DNA from: Candidatus Centipeda massiliensis
GTDB lineage: Bacteria; Bacillota; Negativicutes; Selenomonadales; Selenomonadaceae
Length of the DNA stretch: 64,000 bases
Reading direction: 5' to 3'
Assembly: GCF_900290285.1 (NCBI RefSeq)
Contig: NZ_LT985754.1
Span: forward strand, 965,364 to 1,029,363
Shown here: positions 27,326 to 35,126 of the stretch, one piece after another
Layout of the letters: each line of letters opens with the position of its first letter
Numbering within the stretch: the first letter of the stretch is position 1
The notes under the pieces: generated by a model
The model's input: only the letters and a program-made list of their open reading frames with translations
What the model was told of the DNA's origin: nothing
Databases searched by the model: none
Program-made: the position numbers and the translations under genes

Positions 27326-27571
27326 TCAGAACCCGGAGAGGTCAATCGATGCAGAAACTTTTCCTGCGTTCAGATTACGGATTGATTCATCCATCATTTG
27401 CAGAGTTTGCTTTGATATTTCTGTTGGTCGTACCAACTCGCGCGGCTCTAATAGGATGATGCCGTTATCGTATTCATGCACTTCATAATAATCATATTTC
27501 GCACCACGTAAAGTCAGACGTCTTTTTGCATCCAAATGAGCTTGATAGCGACCTTTGACTGCAACTCCCAT
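27326..27571 (-). CDS. Small antitoxin-like protein
   Basis: An 81-residue protein (GVAVKGRYQAHLDAKRRLTLRGAKYDYYEVHEYDNGIILLEPRELV...) with a short basic beta-rich first half that resembles a swapped-hairpin AbrB-type DNA-binding domain and a helical second half ending SASIDLSGF, suitable for toxin contact. GGAGG precedes the ATG. It is followed at once by the interrupted toxin frame, and its promoter overlaps palindromes, so it is best read as the antitoxin of a type II module. The family is not certain. The pair interrupts the galactoside island between lacZ and galK on the opposite strand, implying insertion. Confidence 0.65.
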   Translation of the reverse strand: MGVAVKGRYQAHLDAKRRLTLRGAKYDYYEVHEYDNGIILLEPRELVRPTEISKQTLQMMDESIRNLNAGKVSASIDLSGF

Positions 27572-27586
27572 ATATGCCTCCGTTCT

Positions 27587-27647
27587 AAAAAGTGGGATTT
27601 CCCACGCTCGATATACTTAGTATAAATCAAACTTGTATATTGTGCAA
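27587..27647 (-). promoter_or_regulatory. Promoter and operators of the small toxin-antitoxin pair
   Basis: On the minus strand TTGCAC (27642-27647), a 17-bp spacer and TATACT (27619-27624). Palindromes TATAC-TTA-GTATA, over the -10 box, and GTGGG-ATTT-CCCAC, just downstream, are candidate autorepression sites. Confidence 0.65.
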
Positions 27648-27703
27648 GAGCTGGGAATGGGACATTGCAGCGGACATGAAAAATACAAATATGAAAGCGC
27701 AAG

Positions 27704-27742
27704 AAAAACGCAGGAGTTTTCAAAAAGCTCTTGCGTTTTTTT
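27704..27742 (+). terminator. Hairpin with T-run in front of the galK promoter
   Basis: AAAAACGCAGGAG pairs with CTCTTGCGTTTTT (one G-U pair) and ends in seven T. Its right arm overlaps the galK -35 box, so it may insulate galK from lacZ read-through, or it may be fortuitous. Confidence 0.5.
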
Positions 27743-27782
27743 GCAAAAAGAGATAGAATAGAAAACGGAAAAGAAAACGTTT
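27731..27782 (+). promoter_or_regulatory. galK promoter with downstream LacI-type operator
   Basis: -35 TTGCGT (27731-27736), 17-bp spacer, -10 TAGAAT (27754-27759). The AAGAAAACGTTTACTTT operator, core AAACGTTT at 27775-27782, is centred about 13 bases after the start, matching the position of the second operator of the transporter-lacZ promoter. Confidence 0.75.
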
Positions 27783-27837
27783 ACTTTCGCTCTGTTATGA
27801 TTTTGATGGATGCACAGATGAACGGAGGATGCAGACG

Positions 27838-29004
27838 ATGGCGATATTGGATGAGATGAAGGATGTGTTTCGGGAGAAGTTCGGCGCGGCAGAGACGCAC
27901 GCGTATTTCTCGCCGGGGCGCGTGAACCTCATCGGCGAGCACACGGACTACAACGGCGGTCATGTATTCCCCTGCGCGATTACGCTCGGCACGTATGCGC
28001 TCGTCGCGCCGCGCACGGACAATGTCTCGCGGCTCTACTCGATGAACCTACCCGCGAAGGGCGTGGTCGAGTTTCCCATGCACGGGGCAACGCGCAGCGA
28101 TGCTTATGACTGGGCGAACTACCCCATTGGTGTTGTGCGCATGATGGAGGATGCAGGACATGCGGCGGCACACGGCTTTGACATCCTTTTCTATGGCAAT
28201 CTGCCGAATGGCGCGGGGCTGTCCTCCTCCGCCTCCATTGAGGTTCTGATGGGCGTCATTCTAAACGATGAGCTTGGGTTTGGCATCGACCGCGTGGAGA
28301 TCGTGAAGCTCGCGCAGAAGGCGGAGAATCAGTTTGTGGGAATGAACTGCGGCATCATGGATCAGTTCGCCGTCGGCATGGGAAAGAAGGACTGCGCGAT
28401 CCTGCTTGACTGCAACACGCTCAACTATCGCTACAGCAAGATCGACCTCAAGGGCTGCAGTATCGTTATCACGAACACGAACAAGGCGCACAGCCTTGTC
28501 ACTTCGGCGTACAACGAGCGGCGTGCCCAGAGTGAGGCGGCGCTGAAGGCACTGCAGAAGGTCAAGGCGATCAAGTCGCTCGGTGAGCTGACGAATGCGG
28601 AGTTTGACGAAAATGCCGCCGTGATTGAAGATGAGGTCGAGCGCCGCCGTGCACGGCACGCGGTCTATGAGAACCGCCGTACGCTTGAGGCGGTGGAGGC
28701 ACTTGAGAAAAACGATGTGAAGCGCTTCGGTGAACTGATGAATGCGTCCCATGTTTCCCTGCGTGATGACTACGAGGTGACGGGGCCGGAGCTGGACACG
28801 CTCGCGGAACTTGCGTGGCAGCAGGAGGGCGTACTCGGCTCGCGCATGACGGGCGGCGGCTTTGCGGGCTGCACGGTCAGCATTGTGCGCGATGAGGCGA
28901 TCCCCGCGTTTGAGAAGAATGTCGCGGCGGCATATACGGAGAAGATCGGCTATGCCCCGAGTTTCTATGTGGCAAGCATTGCGGACGGCACGCACCGTCT
29001 CTGA
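27838..29004 (+). CDS. galK: Galactokinase
   Basis: A 388-residue GHMP-family kinase that phosphorylates galactose at C1, the entry step of the Leloir pathway. The galactokinase signature GRVNLIGEHTDYNGG is near residues 24-38, the ATP loop LPNGAGLSSSASIEV near 125-139, and the GHMP motif 3 GSRMTGGGFAGCTV near 335-348. ATG 27838 is chosen because GGAGG ends at 27828, nine bases upstream; the in-frame ATG at 27829 overlaps that site. First gene of galK-galE-galT behind a LacI-type operator. It should act on galactose released by both galactosidases of the island. Confidence 0.97.
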   Translation: MAILDEMKDVFREKFGAAETHAYFSPGRVNLIGEHTDYNGGHVFPCAITLGTYALVAPRTDNVSRLYSMNLPAKGVVEFPMHGATRSDAYDWANYPIGVVRMMEDAGHAAAHGFDILFYGNLPNGAGLSSSASIEVLMGVILNDELGFGIDRVEIVKLAQKAENQFVGMNCGIMDQFAVGMGKKDCAILLDCNTLNYRYSKIDLKGCSIVITNTNKAHSLVTSAYNERRAQSEAALKALQKVKAIKSLGELTNAEFDENAAVIEDEVERRRARHAVYENRRTLEAVEALEKNDVKRFGELMNASHVSLRDDYEVTGPELDTLAELAWQQEGVLGSRMTGGGFAGCTVSIVRDEAIPAFEKNVAAAYTEKIGYAPSFYVASIADGTHRL

Positions 29005-29022
29005 TGAGAAGGGAGTATACTC

Positions 29023-30012
29023 ATGGCTGTTTTGGTTTGCGGCGGCGCGGGCTACATCGGCTCTCATGCCGTCCATGTACTCATCGAAAAGGGCGAAGAG
29101 GTCATTATCGTCGATAATCTGCAGACGGGGCATCGTGCGGCGCTGCACCCGAAGGCGAAATTCTACGAGGGCGATATTCGCGACGCTGCGGTACTCGACA
29201 AGATTTTCACAGAAAACGATATCGAGGCGGTCATCCACTTCGCGGCAAATTCGCTTGTCGGCGAGAGTATGGAAAAGCCGCTGCTCTACTTCAACAACAA
29301 TGTCTACGGCATGCAGGTGCTCCTTGAGGGGATGGTAAAGCACGGCGTAGATAAGATTGTCTTTTCCTCGACGGCGGCGACCTACGGCGAGCCGAAGCGC
29401 GTGCCGATTCACGAGGACGACGAGACGAACCCGACGAACACCTACGGCGAGACGAAGCTCACGATGGAGAAGATGATGAAGTGGGTGAGCCGCGCGAACG
29501 GCGTGCGCTATGTCTCCCTGCGCTATTTCAATGCGGCGGGGGCACTGCCGGACGGCTCGATCGGTGAGGATCACAAGACGGAGACGCATCTGATCCCGCT
29601 CATTCTCCAAGTGCCGACGGGCAGACGCGACCATATCACGGTGTTCGGCGACGACTACCCGACGCCGGACGGGACGTGTCTGCGCGACTACATCCATGTA
29701 GTCGATCTCGCGGATGCCCATGTACTTGCGCTCGAATACCTCAGAAAGGGCGGCGCGAGCGACATCTTCAACCTTGGCAACGGGCAGGGGTTCTCGGTCA
29801 AGGAGATGATTGCGGCGGCGGAAAAGGCGACGGGACGCTCCATCAAGGTGGAGATTGGCGCACGCCGTGCGGGCGATCCTGCACAGCTCATCGCGTCGAG
29901 CGAGAAGGCGCGTACCGTGCTCGGGTGGAAGCCGCAGTTCACGGATGTGGAGCAGGTCATCGGGACGGCATGGAAGTGGCACGAGAGCCATCCGCACGGG
30001 TATGAGGACTAG
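29023..30012 (+). CDS. galE: UDP-glucose 4-epimerase
   Basis: A 329-residue NAD-dependent short-chain dehydrogenase-type epimerase interconverting UDP-galactose and UDP-glucose. The dinucleotide motif GGAGYIGSH is at residues 6-14, the catalytic Ser/Thr region in [11 protein letters not shown] (about 117-127), and the catalytic YxxxK in NTYGETK (about 143-149). RYFNAAGA and the C-terminal substrate-loop sequence follow the family pattern. It begins 18 bp after galK with GAAGGGA upstream. Besides closing the Leloir pathway it would supply UDP-galactose for surface glycans. Confidence 0.97.
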   Translation: MAVLVCGGAGYIGSHAVHVLIEKGEEVIIVDNLQTGHRAALHPKAKFYEGDIRDAAVLDKIFTENDIEAVIHFAANSLVGESMEKPLLYFNNNVYGMQVLLEGMVKHGVDKIVFSSTAATYGEPKRVPIHEDDETNPTNTYGETKLTMEKMMKWVSRANGVRYVSLRYFNAAGALPDGSIGEDHKTETHLIPLILQVPTGRRDHITVFGDDYPTPDGTCLRDYIHVVDLADAHVLALEYLRKGGASDIFNLGNGQGFSVKEMIAAAEKATGRSIKVEIGARRAGDPAQLIASSEKARTVLGWKPQFTDVEQVIGTAWKWHESHPHGYED

Positions 30013-30029
30013 GAACAGGAGGATCTGTC

Positions 30030-31535
30030 ATGTGTGATATACAGCATGAAATCAGCCGCCTTCTGCATTTTGCCCGTCAAAAAGGGCTGATCGCATCCGA
30101 GGATGTCGTCTACGCCGCAAATCGGCTTCTCGATGTGCTGCACGTCGAGGAATATATTCCGGAGGCGGTGGAGGAAACACTCCAGACGGCGACGGCCATC
30201 CTTGAGAATATGCTGGACTATGCGGCGGCAAAGGGGCTGATCGAGGGCACGACGGACGAGCGCGATCTCTTCGACACGCGCATCATGGACTGCGTGATGC
30301 CGCGTCCGTCGGAGGTCGTGCACGCGTTCCGCACGCGCTATGCGCGCGCACCGCAGGAGGCGACAGACTACTATTATGCACTGAGCATCGCCTCGAACTA
30401 CATTCGCAAGGCGCGCATCGACAAGAACATTGCGTGGAAGGCGGCGACCGACTACGGCGATCTCGATGTAACAATCAACCTGTCAAAGCCGGAGAAGGAT
30501 CCGCGCGATATTGCCAAGGCGAAGCTCGCGAAGGCATCGGGCTATCCGAAATGTCTGCTCTGCCGTGAGAACGAGGGCTATGCGGGGCGGGTCAATCACC
30601 CCGCGCGCGAGACACATCGTCTCATTCCGCTGGAGCTCTCGGGGCGTCCGTATTTCTTGCAGTATTCGCCCTATACCTACTACAACGAGCACTGCATTGT
30701 GCTGAGTGAGCATCATGTGCCAATGCAGATTTCGCGCGAGACGTTTGAGAATCTCGCGGCGTTTCTCGAGATCTTCCCGCATTACTTTGCCGGTTCAAAT
30801 GCCGATCTGCCGATTGTCGGTGGCTCGATCCTCTCGCATGACCACTATCAGGGCGGGCGTTATACATTTGCGATGGAGCGTGCGGCGGTGGAGCGGGAAT
30901 ATATCTTTGCAAATTATTCGCAAGTGCGCGCGGGGCGCGTGAAGTGGCCGATGTCGACGCTGCGTCTTACGTCCTCGGACAAGGGGGCGCTCGTGGCGCT
31001 TGCGACGAAGATTCTCGCCGCGTGGCGCACGTACAGCGATGCCTCTGTCGAGATCTTGGCGCAGACGGATGCGCCGCACAACACCATCACGCCGATTGCA
31101 CGGCGGCGCGGTTCGGACTTCGAGTTCGACCTCGTGTTCCGCAACAACCGCACGACGGCGGAGCATCCGCTCGGGCTGTTCCACCCGCATGCGGAGGTGC
31201 ACCACATCAAGAAGGAGAACATCGGGCTGATCGAGGTGCTCGGTCTTGCGATCCTGCCCGCACGCCTGAAGGACGAGATGGCGGTGGTGCGCAGGGAACT
31301 TCTGCACGGCACGGAGGATATATCCGCCCTTGCGGCAGTCGAAAAGCACGCGGACTGGTACAAGAGGGTGCGTGCGGCGCATCCTGCCGTGACGGAGGAG
31401 AATGTAGACGGCATTCTGCGCGATGAGATCGGCGCGGTGTTTTTGCAGGTACTCATTCATGCGGGGGTCTTTAAGCGCGATGCGGCGGGGATGGCGGCGT
31501 TCGACCGCTGGATTGAAAGTGTAGCAGGCGTGTAG
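30030..31535 (+). CDS. galT: UDP-glucose:hexose-1-phosphate uridylyltransferase, Firmicute type (GalT class II)
   Basis: A 501-residue enzyme exchanging the uridylyl group between UDP-glucose and galactose-1-phosphate. It belongs to the long Firmicute form, not the ~350-residue E. coli form; the nucleophile region reads GGSILSHDHYQGGRYTFAME (about 269-288), with SHDHYQ in place of the HPHxQ of class I. YFLQYSPYTYYNEHCIVLSEHH and FRNNRTTAEHPLGLFHPH are also characteristic. It starts 18 bp after galE behind AGGAGG and ends the galKET run; a large hairpin follows before the regulator gene. Confidence 0.96.
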   Translation: MCDIQHEISRLLHFARQKGLIASEDVVYAANRLLDVLHVEEYIPEAVEETLQTATAILENMLDYAAAKGLIEGTTDERDLFDTRIMDCVMPRPSEVVHAFRTRYARAPQEATDYYYALSIASNYIRKARIDKNIAWKAATDYGDLDVTINLSKPEKDPRDIAKAKLAKASGYPKCLLCRENEGYAGRVNHPARETHRLIPLELSGRPYFLQYSPYTYYNEHCIVLSEHHVPMQISRETFENLAAFLEIFPHYFAGSNADLPIVGGSILSHDHYQGGRYTFAMERAAVEREYIFANYSQVRAGRVKWPMSTLRLTSSDKGALVALATKILAAWRTYSDASVEILAQTDAPHNTITPIARRRGSDFEFDLVFRNNRTTAEHPLGLFHPHAEVHHIKKENIGLIEVLGLAILPARLKDEMAVVRRELLHGTEDISALAAVEKHADWYKRVRAAHPAVTEENVDGILRDEIGAVFLQVLIHAGVFKRDAAGMAAFDRWIESVAGV

Positions 31536-31541
31536 ATATCT

Positions 31542-31702
31542 GCATACTCCTCGCAAACACCTCGTTGCGCAAACGGTCGTACACTTATCTGCCTAAATAC
31601 CTGCGGATTCCAAACGCGCTGCGCTTGAACGAATAAAATCCGCAGGGGGCAGAACGTGTACTTTTCCCGTTTGCTTCACTAGGGTTTGCTTAGGAGTATC
31701 GC
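31542..31702. repeat. ~160-bp imperfect hairpin between galT and the regulator gene
   Basis: Nested complementary arms occur in order: ATACTCCT with AGGAGTAT, GCAAAC with GTTTGC, a second GCAAACGG with CCGTTTGC, GTACAC with GTGTAC, CTGCC with GGCAG, and CTGCGGATT with AATCCGCAG, closing on an inner GC-rich loop. No coding frame fits. It may be a single MITE-like palindrome, or a structured 3'/5' element modulating the galT end and the regulator's start. Confidence 0.7.
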
Positions 31703-31729
31703 ATGACAATGATATAGGGAGAAGAGAGA

Positions 31730-32767
31730 ATGAAGGCGACGATCATCGACGTGGCAAAGGAATCGGGCGTCTCGGTGGCGACGGTTTCGCGCGTCGTGAA
31801 CGGGAACTACCCCGTGCGCGAGACGACGCGCCACAAGGTAGAACACGCGATCAAGAAGCTGGACTACGTGCCGAATCTGCAGGCGCGCGAGCTGAACACG
31901 CAGCGTTCCTCAAGCATCGGTGTCGTTGTGCCGAGCTTTGACAATATGTTCTTTGCCGAGGTGCTCGACGGGATCGAAGATCATCTGCGGCAGAGTTCCT
32001 ACTCCCTGCTGCTCGCGTGTGCGCAGAACGATGCGGCGCGCGAGGAGGAATGTGTGCGGGACTTCATCACGCGCAATGTTTCGGGCGTTATCGTCGTCAG
32101 TCCAAATACGGAGACGGCAGTCTCGGAGTTCTACGAGAATACGGCGGCGCGTCTGCCTCTGGTCTTTGTCAACAGCGCACGCGAACTCGCGGGCATATCA
32201 TACGTGACGAGTGATCAGAGCGGCGGGGCGCGTGCGGCACTCGAGCACCTTTTTCACTATGGGCACGAGCGCATCCTCTTTGTGCAGGGCGAGAACAGTG
32301 ATTCCTACCGTATCAAAGAGAAGGTCTACCGTGAGATTATGCGGAAGCGTGGGACGTTCCATCCGGAGGATATTGTAAACGTCGGCGAGGGCAACCGCAT
32401 CGAGACGGTGGAAAATACCATGTTCATCCTCATGGATATGATGCTCGACCTAGAACCGACGGCGATCTTCTGCTGCAACGATCTCATGGCAATGGGGGCG
32501 GTCAACGCCTGTCAGCGCATGGGGCGGCGCGTGCCGCAGGATATCTCGGTGATCGGCTACGACAACACGGCACTCAGCCAATATACTGCGCCGAAGCTCA
32601 CGACCATCGATCAGAATATGGGTAATCTCGGGCGGGCGGCGGCACGTCTCATGTTGAAGCAGATCGAGGAGGACGTGACGGAGAATGTCATGCTTGCCAA
32701 TACCGTGGTTGAACGCGAGACAACGGGATTTCGCGTAGAGGAAAATTTTGAAGGGGGTTTTGTATGA
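31730..32767 (+). CDS. LacI/GalR-family transcriptional regulator of the galactoside island
   Basis: A 345-residue repressor. The N-terminal helix-turn-helix and hinge read ATIIDVAKESGVSVATVSRVVNGNYPVRETTRHKVEHAIKKLDYVPNLQAREL (residues 3-56), followed by the periplasmic-binding-protein-like effector domain with SSIGVVVPSFDNMFFAEVLDGIED and ISVIGYDNTALSQYTAPKLTTI. Hinge-containing LacI proteins bind palindromes centred on CG; three AAACGTTT-centred sites in the window lie only at the promoters of the kinase-transporter-lacZ and galK-galE-galT units, making this gene the natural candidate. The effector is probably galactose or a derivative. Its stop overlaps the start of the alpha-galactosidase gene. 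Confidence 0.9.
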   Translation: MKATIIDVAKESGVSVATVSRVVNGNYPVRETTRHKVEHAIKKLDYVPNLQARELNTQRSSSIGVVVPSFDNMFFAEVLDGIEDHLRQSSYSLLLACAQNDAAREEECVRDFITRNVSGVIVVSPNTETAVSEFYENTAARLPLVFVNSARELAGISYVTSDQSGGARAALEHLFHYGHERILFVQGENSDSYRIKEKVYREIMRKRGTFHPEDIVNVGEGNRIETVENTMFILMDMMLDLEPTAIFCCNDLMAMGAVNACQRMGRRVPQDISVIGYDNTALSQYTAPKLTTIDQNMGNLGRAAARLMLKQIEEDVTENVMLANTVVERETTGFRVEENFEGGFV

Positions 32768-34989
32768 ACATCGTCTATCATGAGAAAGGTAAGGTTTTTC
32801 ATCTCTTCAACGACACGATCAGTTACATCTTTATGGTGCTGCCCCACGGGGGACTCGGCTCGCTCTACTACGGAAAAGTACTGCGCGACCACGAGGGATT
32901 CGAGCACATCTTCGAGCGTGTTCATCGCGGCATGACGGCGTGCGTCTTTGCGGACTGCCGCGACTACTCTCTGGATGCGATCCGACAGGAGCTGCCGACC
33001 TACGGCTCATCGGACTTTCGCCGTCCCGCGCTGAACGTATTGCAGGAAAACGGCAGCCGCATTCTCGATATGCAGTATGCGGGCTATCGTATCGTGGACG
33101 GTAAGCCAAAGCTCGCAGGTCTGCCCGCAACATACGTGGAGTCGAACGATGAGGCAAAGACGCTCATCGTCGAGGTGCAGGATGCGCTGACGGGTTTGCG
33201 CGCGGAGCTTCTCTACACGATCTTCGCAACGGGCGGCGCGCTCGCACGCAGTGTGCGCTATATCAATGACGGCACGGAAGTGCTGCACCTGCAGAAGGTC
33301 ATGAGCATGTCGATGGATCTCCCCGATGCGGACTATGACTGGCTGCAGCTGACGGGCGCGTGGACGCGTGAGCGACATATCGAAATCCGTCCGCTTACAA
33401 CTGGCATTACGGCAATCGGCAGCCGCCGCGGACACTCCTCGGGGCAGTACAACCCGTTCGCCGCGCTCCTGCGGCGCGGCACGACGGAAACGCGCGGTGA
33501 GGTGCTCGCGATGAGCCTCGTCTACAGCGGCAATTTTGAGATGCTCGCAGAGGTCGACAACCACGGCACAACGCGCCTGCAGGCGGGGATTCACAGCACG
33601 GATTTCGACTGGAAACTCGTGCCGGGCGCCCAGTTCCAGACCCCCGAGGCGGTGCTTGTCTGGTCGGACGATGGGCTGAACGGCATGAGTCAGACCTATC
33701 ATCGTCTCTATCAGTCGCGGCTTGTGCGCGGGCAGTGGCGGGAGAAGGTACGTCCCATCCTCATCAACAACTGGGAAGCGACGTATTTCGACTTTACGGA
33801 GGAGAAGTTGCTCGCGATTGCGGACAAGGCGGCGGAGTGCGGCATCGAACTCTTCGTGCTTGACGATGGCTGGTTCGGCGCACGCACGTCCGACTACGCG
33901 GGGCTTGGCGATTGGACGGTCAACCGCGACCGCTTGCCGAACGGCATTGACGGGCTTGCCGAGAAGATCGAGGCGCGGGGCATGAAGTTTGGTATATGGG
34001 TCGAGCTGGAGATGGTCAACGAGGACTCCAATCTCTATCGTGCCCATCCGGACTGGGTACTCTCCGTACCGGGACGGCGCAAGTCGCTCGGCCGCTCGCA
34101 GTGCGTCCTCGACTTTTCGCGCAAGGATGTGGTCGACAATATCTATGGGCAGATGGAGGCAATCCTCGCGAGCGGCAAGGTGTCCTACGTGAAATGGGAT
34201 ATGAACCGCAGCATTACGGAGTGCTGGTCACACGCACTGCCTGCCGACCGGCAGGGCGAGGTGTTCCATCGCTACATCCTTGGGCTTTACGATCTCTACG
34301 AGCGCCTGACGACGAAGTTCCCGCACGTCCTCTTTGAGTCCTGCGCCTCGGGCGGCAATCGCTTTGATCCAGGGATGCTCTACTACGCGCCGCAGACGTG
34401 GGCGAGCGACAACTCGGATGCCGTCGAGCGGCAGAAGATCCAGTACGGTACGTCGGTATGTTATCCCGTGAGCAGCATGGGCAGCCACGTCTCCGTCGTG
34501 CCAAACCATCAGGTCAACCGCATGACCCCACTGCACACGCGTGCGAATACAGCGTATTTTGGTACGTTTGGTTATGAACTTGATCTAAACAAGCTAACGG
34601 CGGAGGAGATTGCCGAGGTCAAGGAGCAGGTCGCCTTTATGAAGAAGTACCGCGCGATCCTTCAGTTCGGCACGTTCTACCGCCTGCAAAGCCCCTTTGA
34701 GGGAAATGTAACGGTGTGGATGAGTGTGAGCGCGGATCAAAAGACGGCGATTGTCGGCTGGTACCGCACACTGAACCGCGTGAACTACCGCTTCGAGCGC
34801 GTGCGGCTTGCGGGACTGCTGCCGGATGCACTCTATGAAAACAGCCGCAGCGGAGCGCAGTGCTACGGCGATGAGCTGATGAACTACGGCCTCATCACGA
34901 CGGACGGCACGGCGGGGGAGCCGAATGCAGAGAACGGACTTACCACAGACTTTGAGTCGCGCATCTACGTGCTGAAGGCGGTTGAATAA
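32764..34989 (+). CDS. Alpha-galactosidase, GH36
   Basis: A 741-residue cytoplasmic enzyme cleaving alpha-1,6-galactosides such as melibiose and raffinose. The N-terminal beta-supersandwich precedes a TIM barrel with LDDGWFGAR, the nucleophile Asp in KWDMNRSI, WSHALPADRQ, and the acid/base Asp in FESCASGGNRFDPGMLYY; CYPVSSMGSHVSVVPNHQVNR completes the GH36 pattern. No signal peptide is present. The ATG overlaps the regulator's stop as ATGA, so the two are translationally coupled. Together with lacZ it lets the island use both beta- and alpha-linked galactosides. A terminator follows at 35001. Confidence 0.95.
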   Translation: MNIVYHEKGKVFHLFNDTISYIFMVLPHGGLGSLYYGKVLRDHEGFEHIFERVHRGMTACVFADCRDYSLDAIRQELPTYGSSDFRRPALNVLQENGSRILDMQYAGYRIVDGKPKLAGLPATYVESNDEAKTLIVEVQDALTGLRAELLYTIFATGGALARSVRYINDGTEVLHLQKVMSMSMDLPDADYDWLQLTGAWTRERHIEIRPLTTGITAIGSRRGHSSGQYNPFAALLRRGTTETRGEVLAMSLVYSGNFEMLAEVDNHGTTRLQAGIHSTDFDWKLVPGAQFQTPEAVLVWSDDGLNGMSQTYHRLYQSRLVRGQWREKVRPILINNWEATYFDFTEEKLLAIADKAAECGIELFVLDDGWFGARTSDYAGLGDWTVNRDRLPNGIDGLAEKIEARGMKFGIWVELEMVNEDSNLYRAHPDWVLSVPGRRKSLGRSQCVLDFSRKDVVDNIYGQMEAILASGKVSYVKWDMNRSITECWSHALPADRQGEVFHRYILGLYDLYERLTTKFPHVLFESCASGGNRFDPGMLYYAPQTWASDNSDAVERQKIQYGTSVCYPVSSMGSHVSVVPNHQVNRMTPLHTRANTAYFGTFGYELDLNKLTAEEIAEVKEQVAFMKKYRAILQFGTFYRLQSPFEGNVTVWMSVSADQKTAIVGWYRTLNRVNYRFERVRLAGLLPDALYENSRSGAQCYGDELMNYGLITTDGTAGEPNAENGLTTDFESRIYVLKAVE

Positions 34990-35000
34990 TATCTTGGAAA

Positions 35001-35030
35001 GACGGGTATCCTTTGTGGATGCCCGTTTTT
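35001..35030 (+). terminator. Terminator of the regulator and alpha-galactosidase unit
   Basis: ACGGGTATCC and GGATGCCCGT arms, a TTTGT loop and a T5 tail, 12 bases after the stop. Confidence 0.9.
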
Positions 35031-35059
35031 GTATGCAATCACCCGCGCGGAAACAATCG

Positions 35060-35088
35060 TTGCAAATTTGATTAACTTTCGATAAAAT
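35060..35088 (+). promoter_or_regulatory. purL promoter
   Basis: TTGCAA (35060-35065), 17-bp spacer, TAAAAT (35083-35088). No PurR box or purine riboswitch is seen in the short leader. Confidence 0.7.
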
Positions 35089-35126
35089 AGAGCATGGGGA
35101 AATGGAGTTAGAGAAGGAGGATTCCA

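Noticed and set aside
28261-29997. 578-codon open frame antisense to galK and galE
   Set aside because: Same explanation; both sense genes carry full catalytic motifs along their length.
31542-31702. Metabolite riboswitch upstream of the regulator gene
   Set aside because: The fold is one long palindromic stem rather than the multi-helix junction of known riboswitch classes, and no known consensus was recognised; kept only as a structured repeat.
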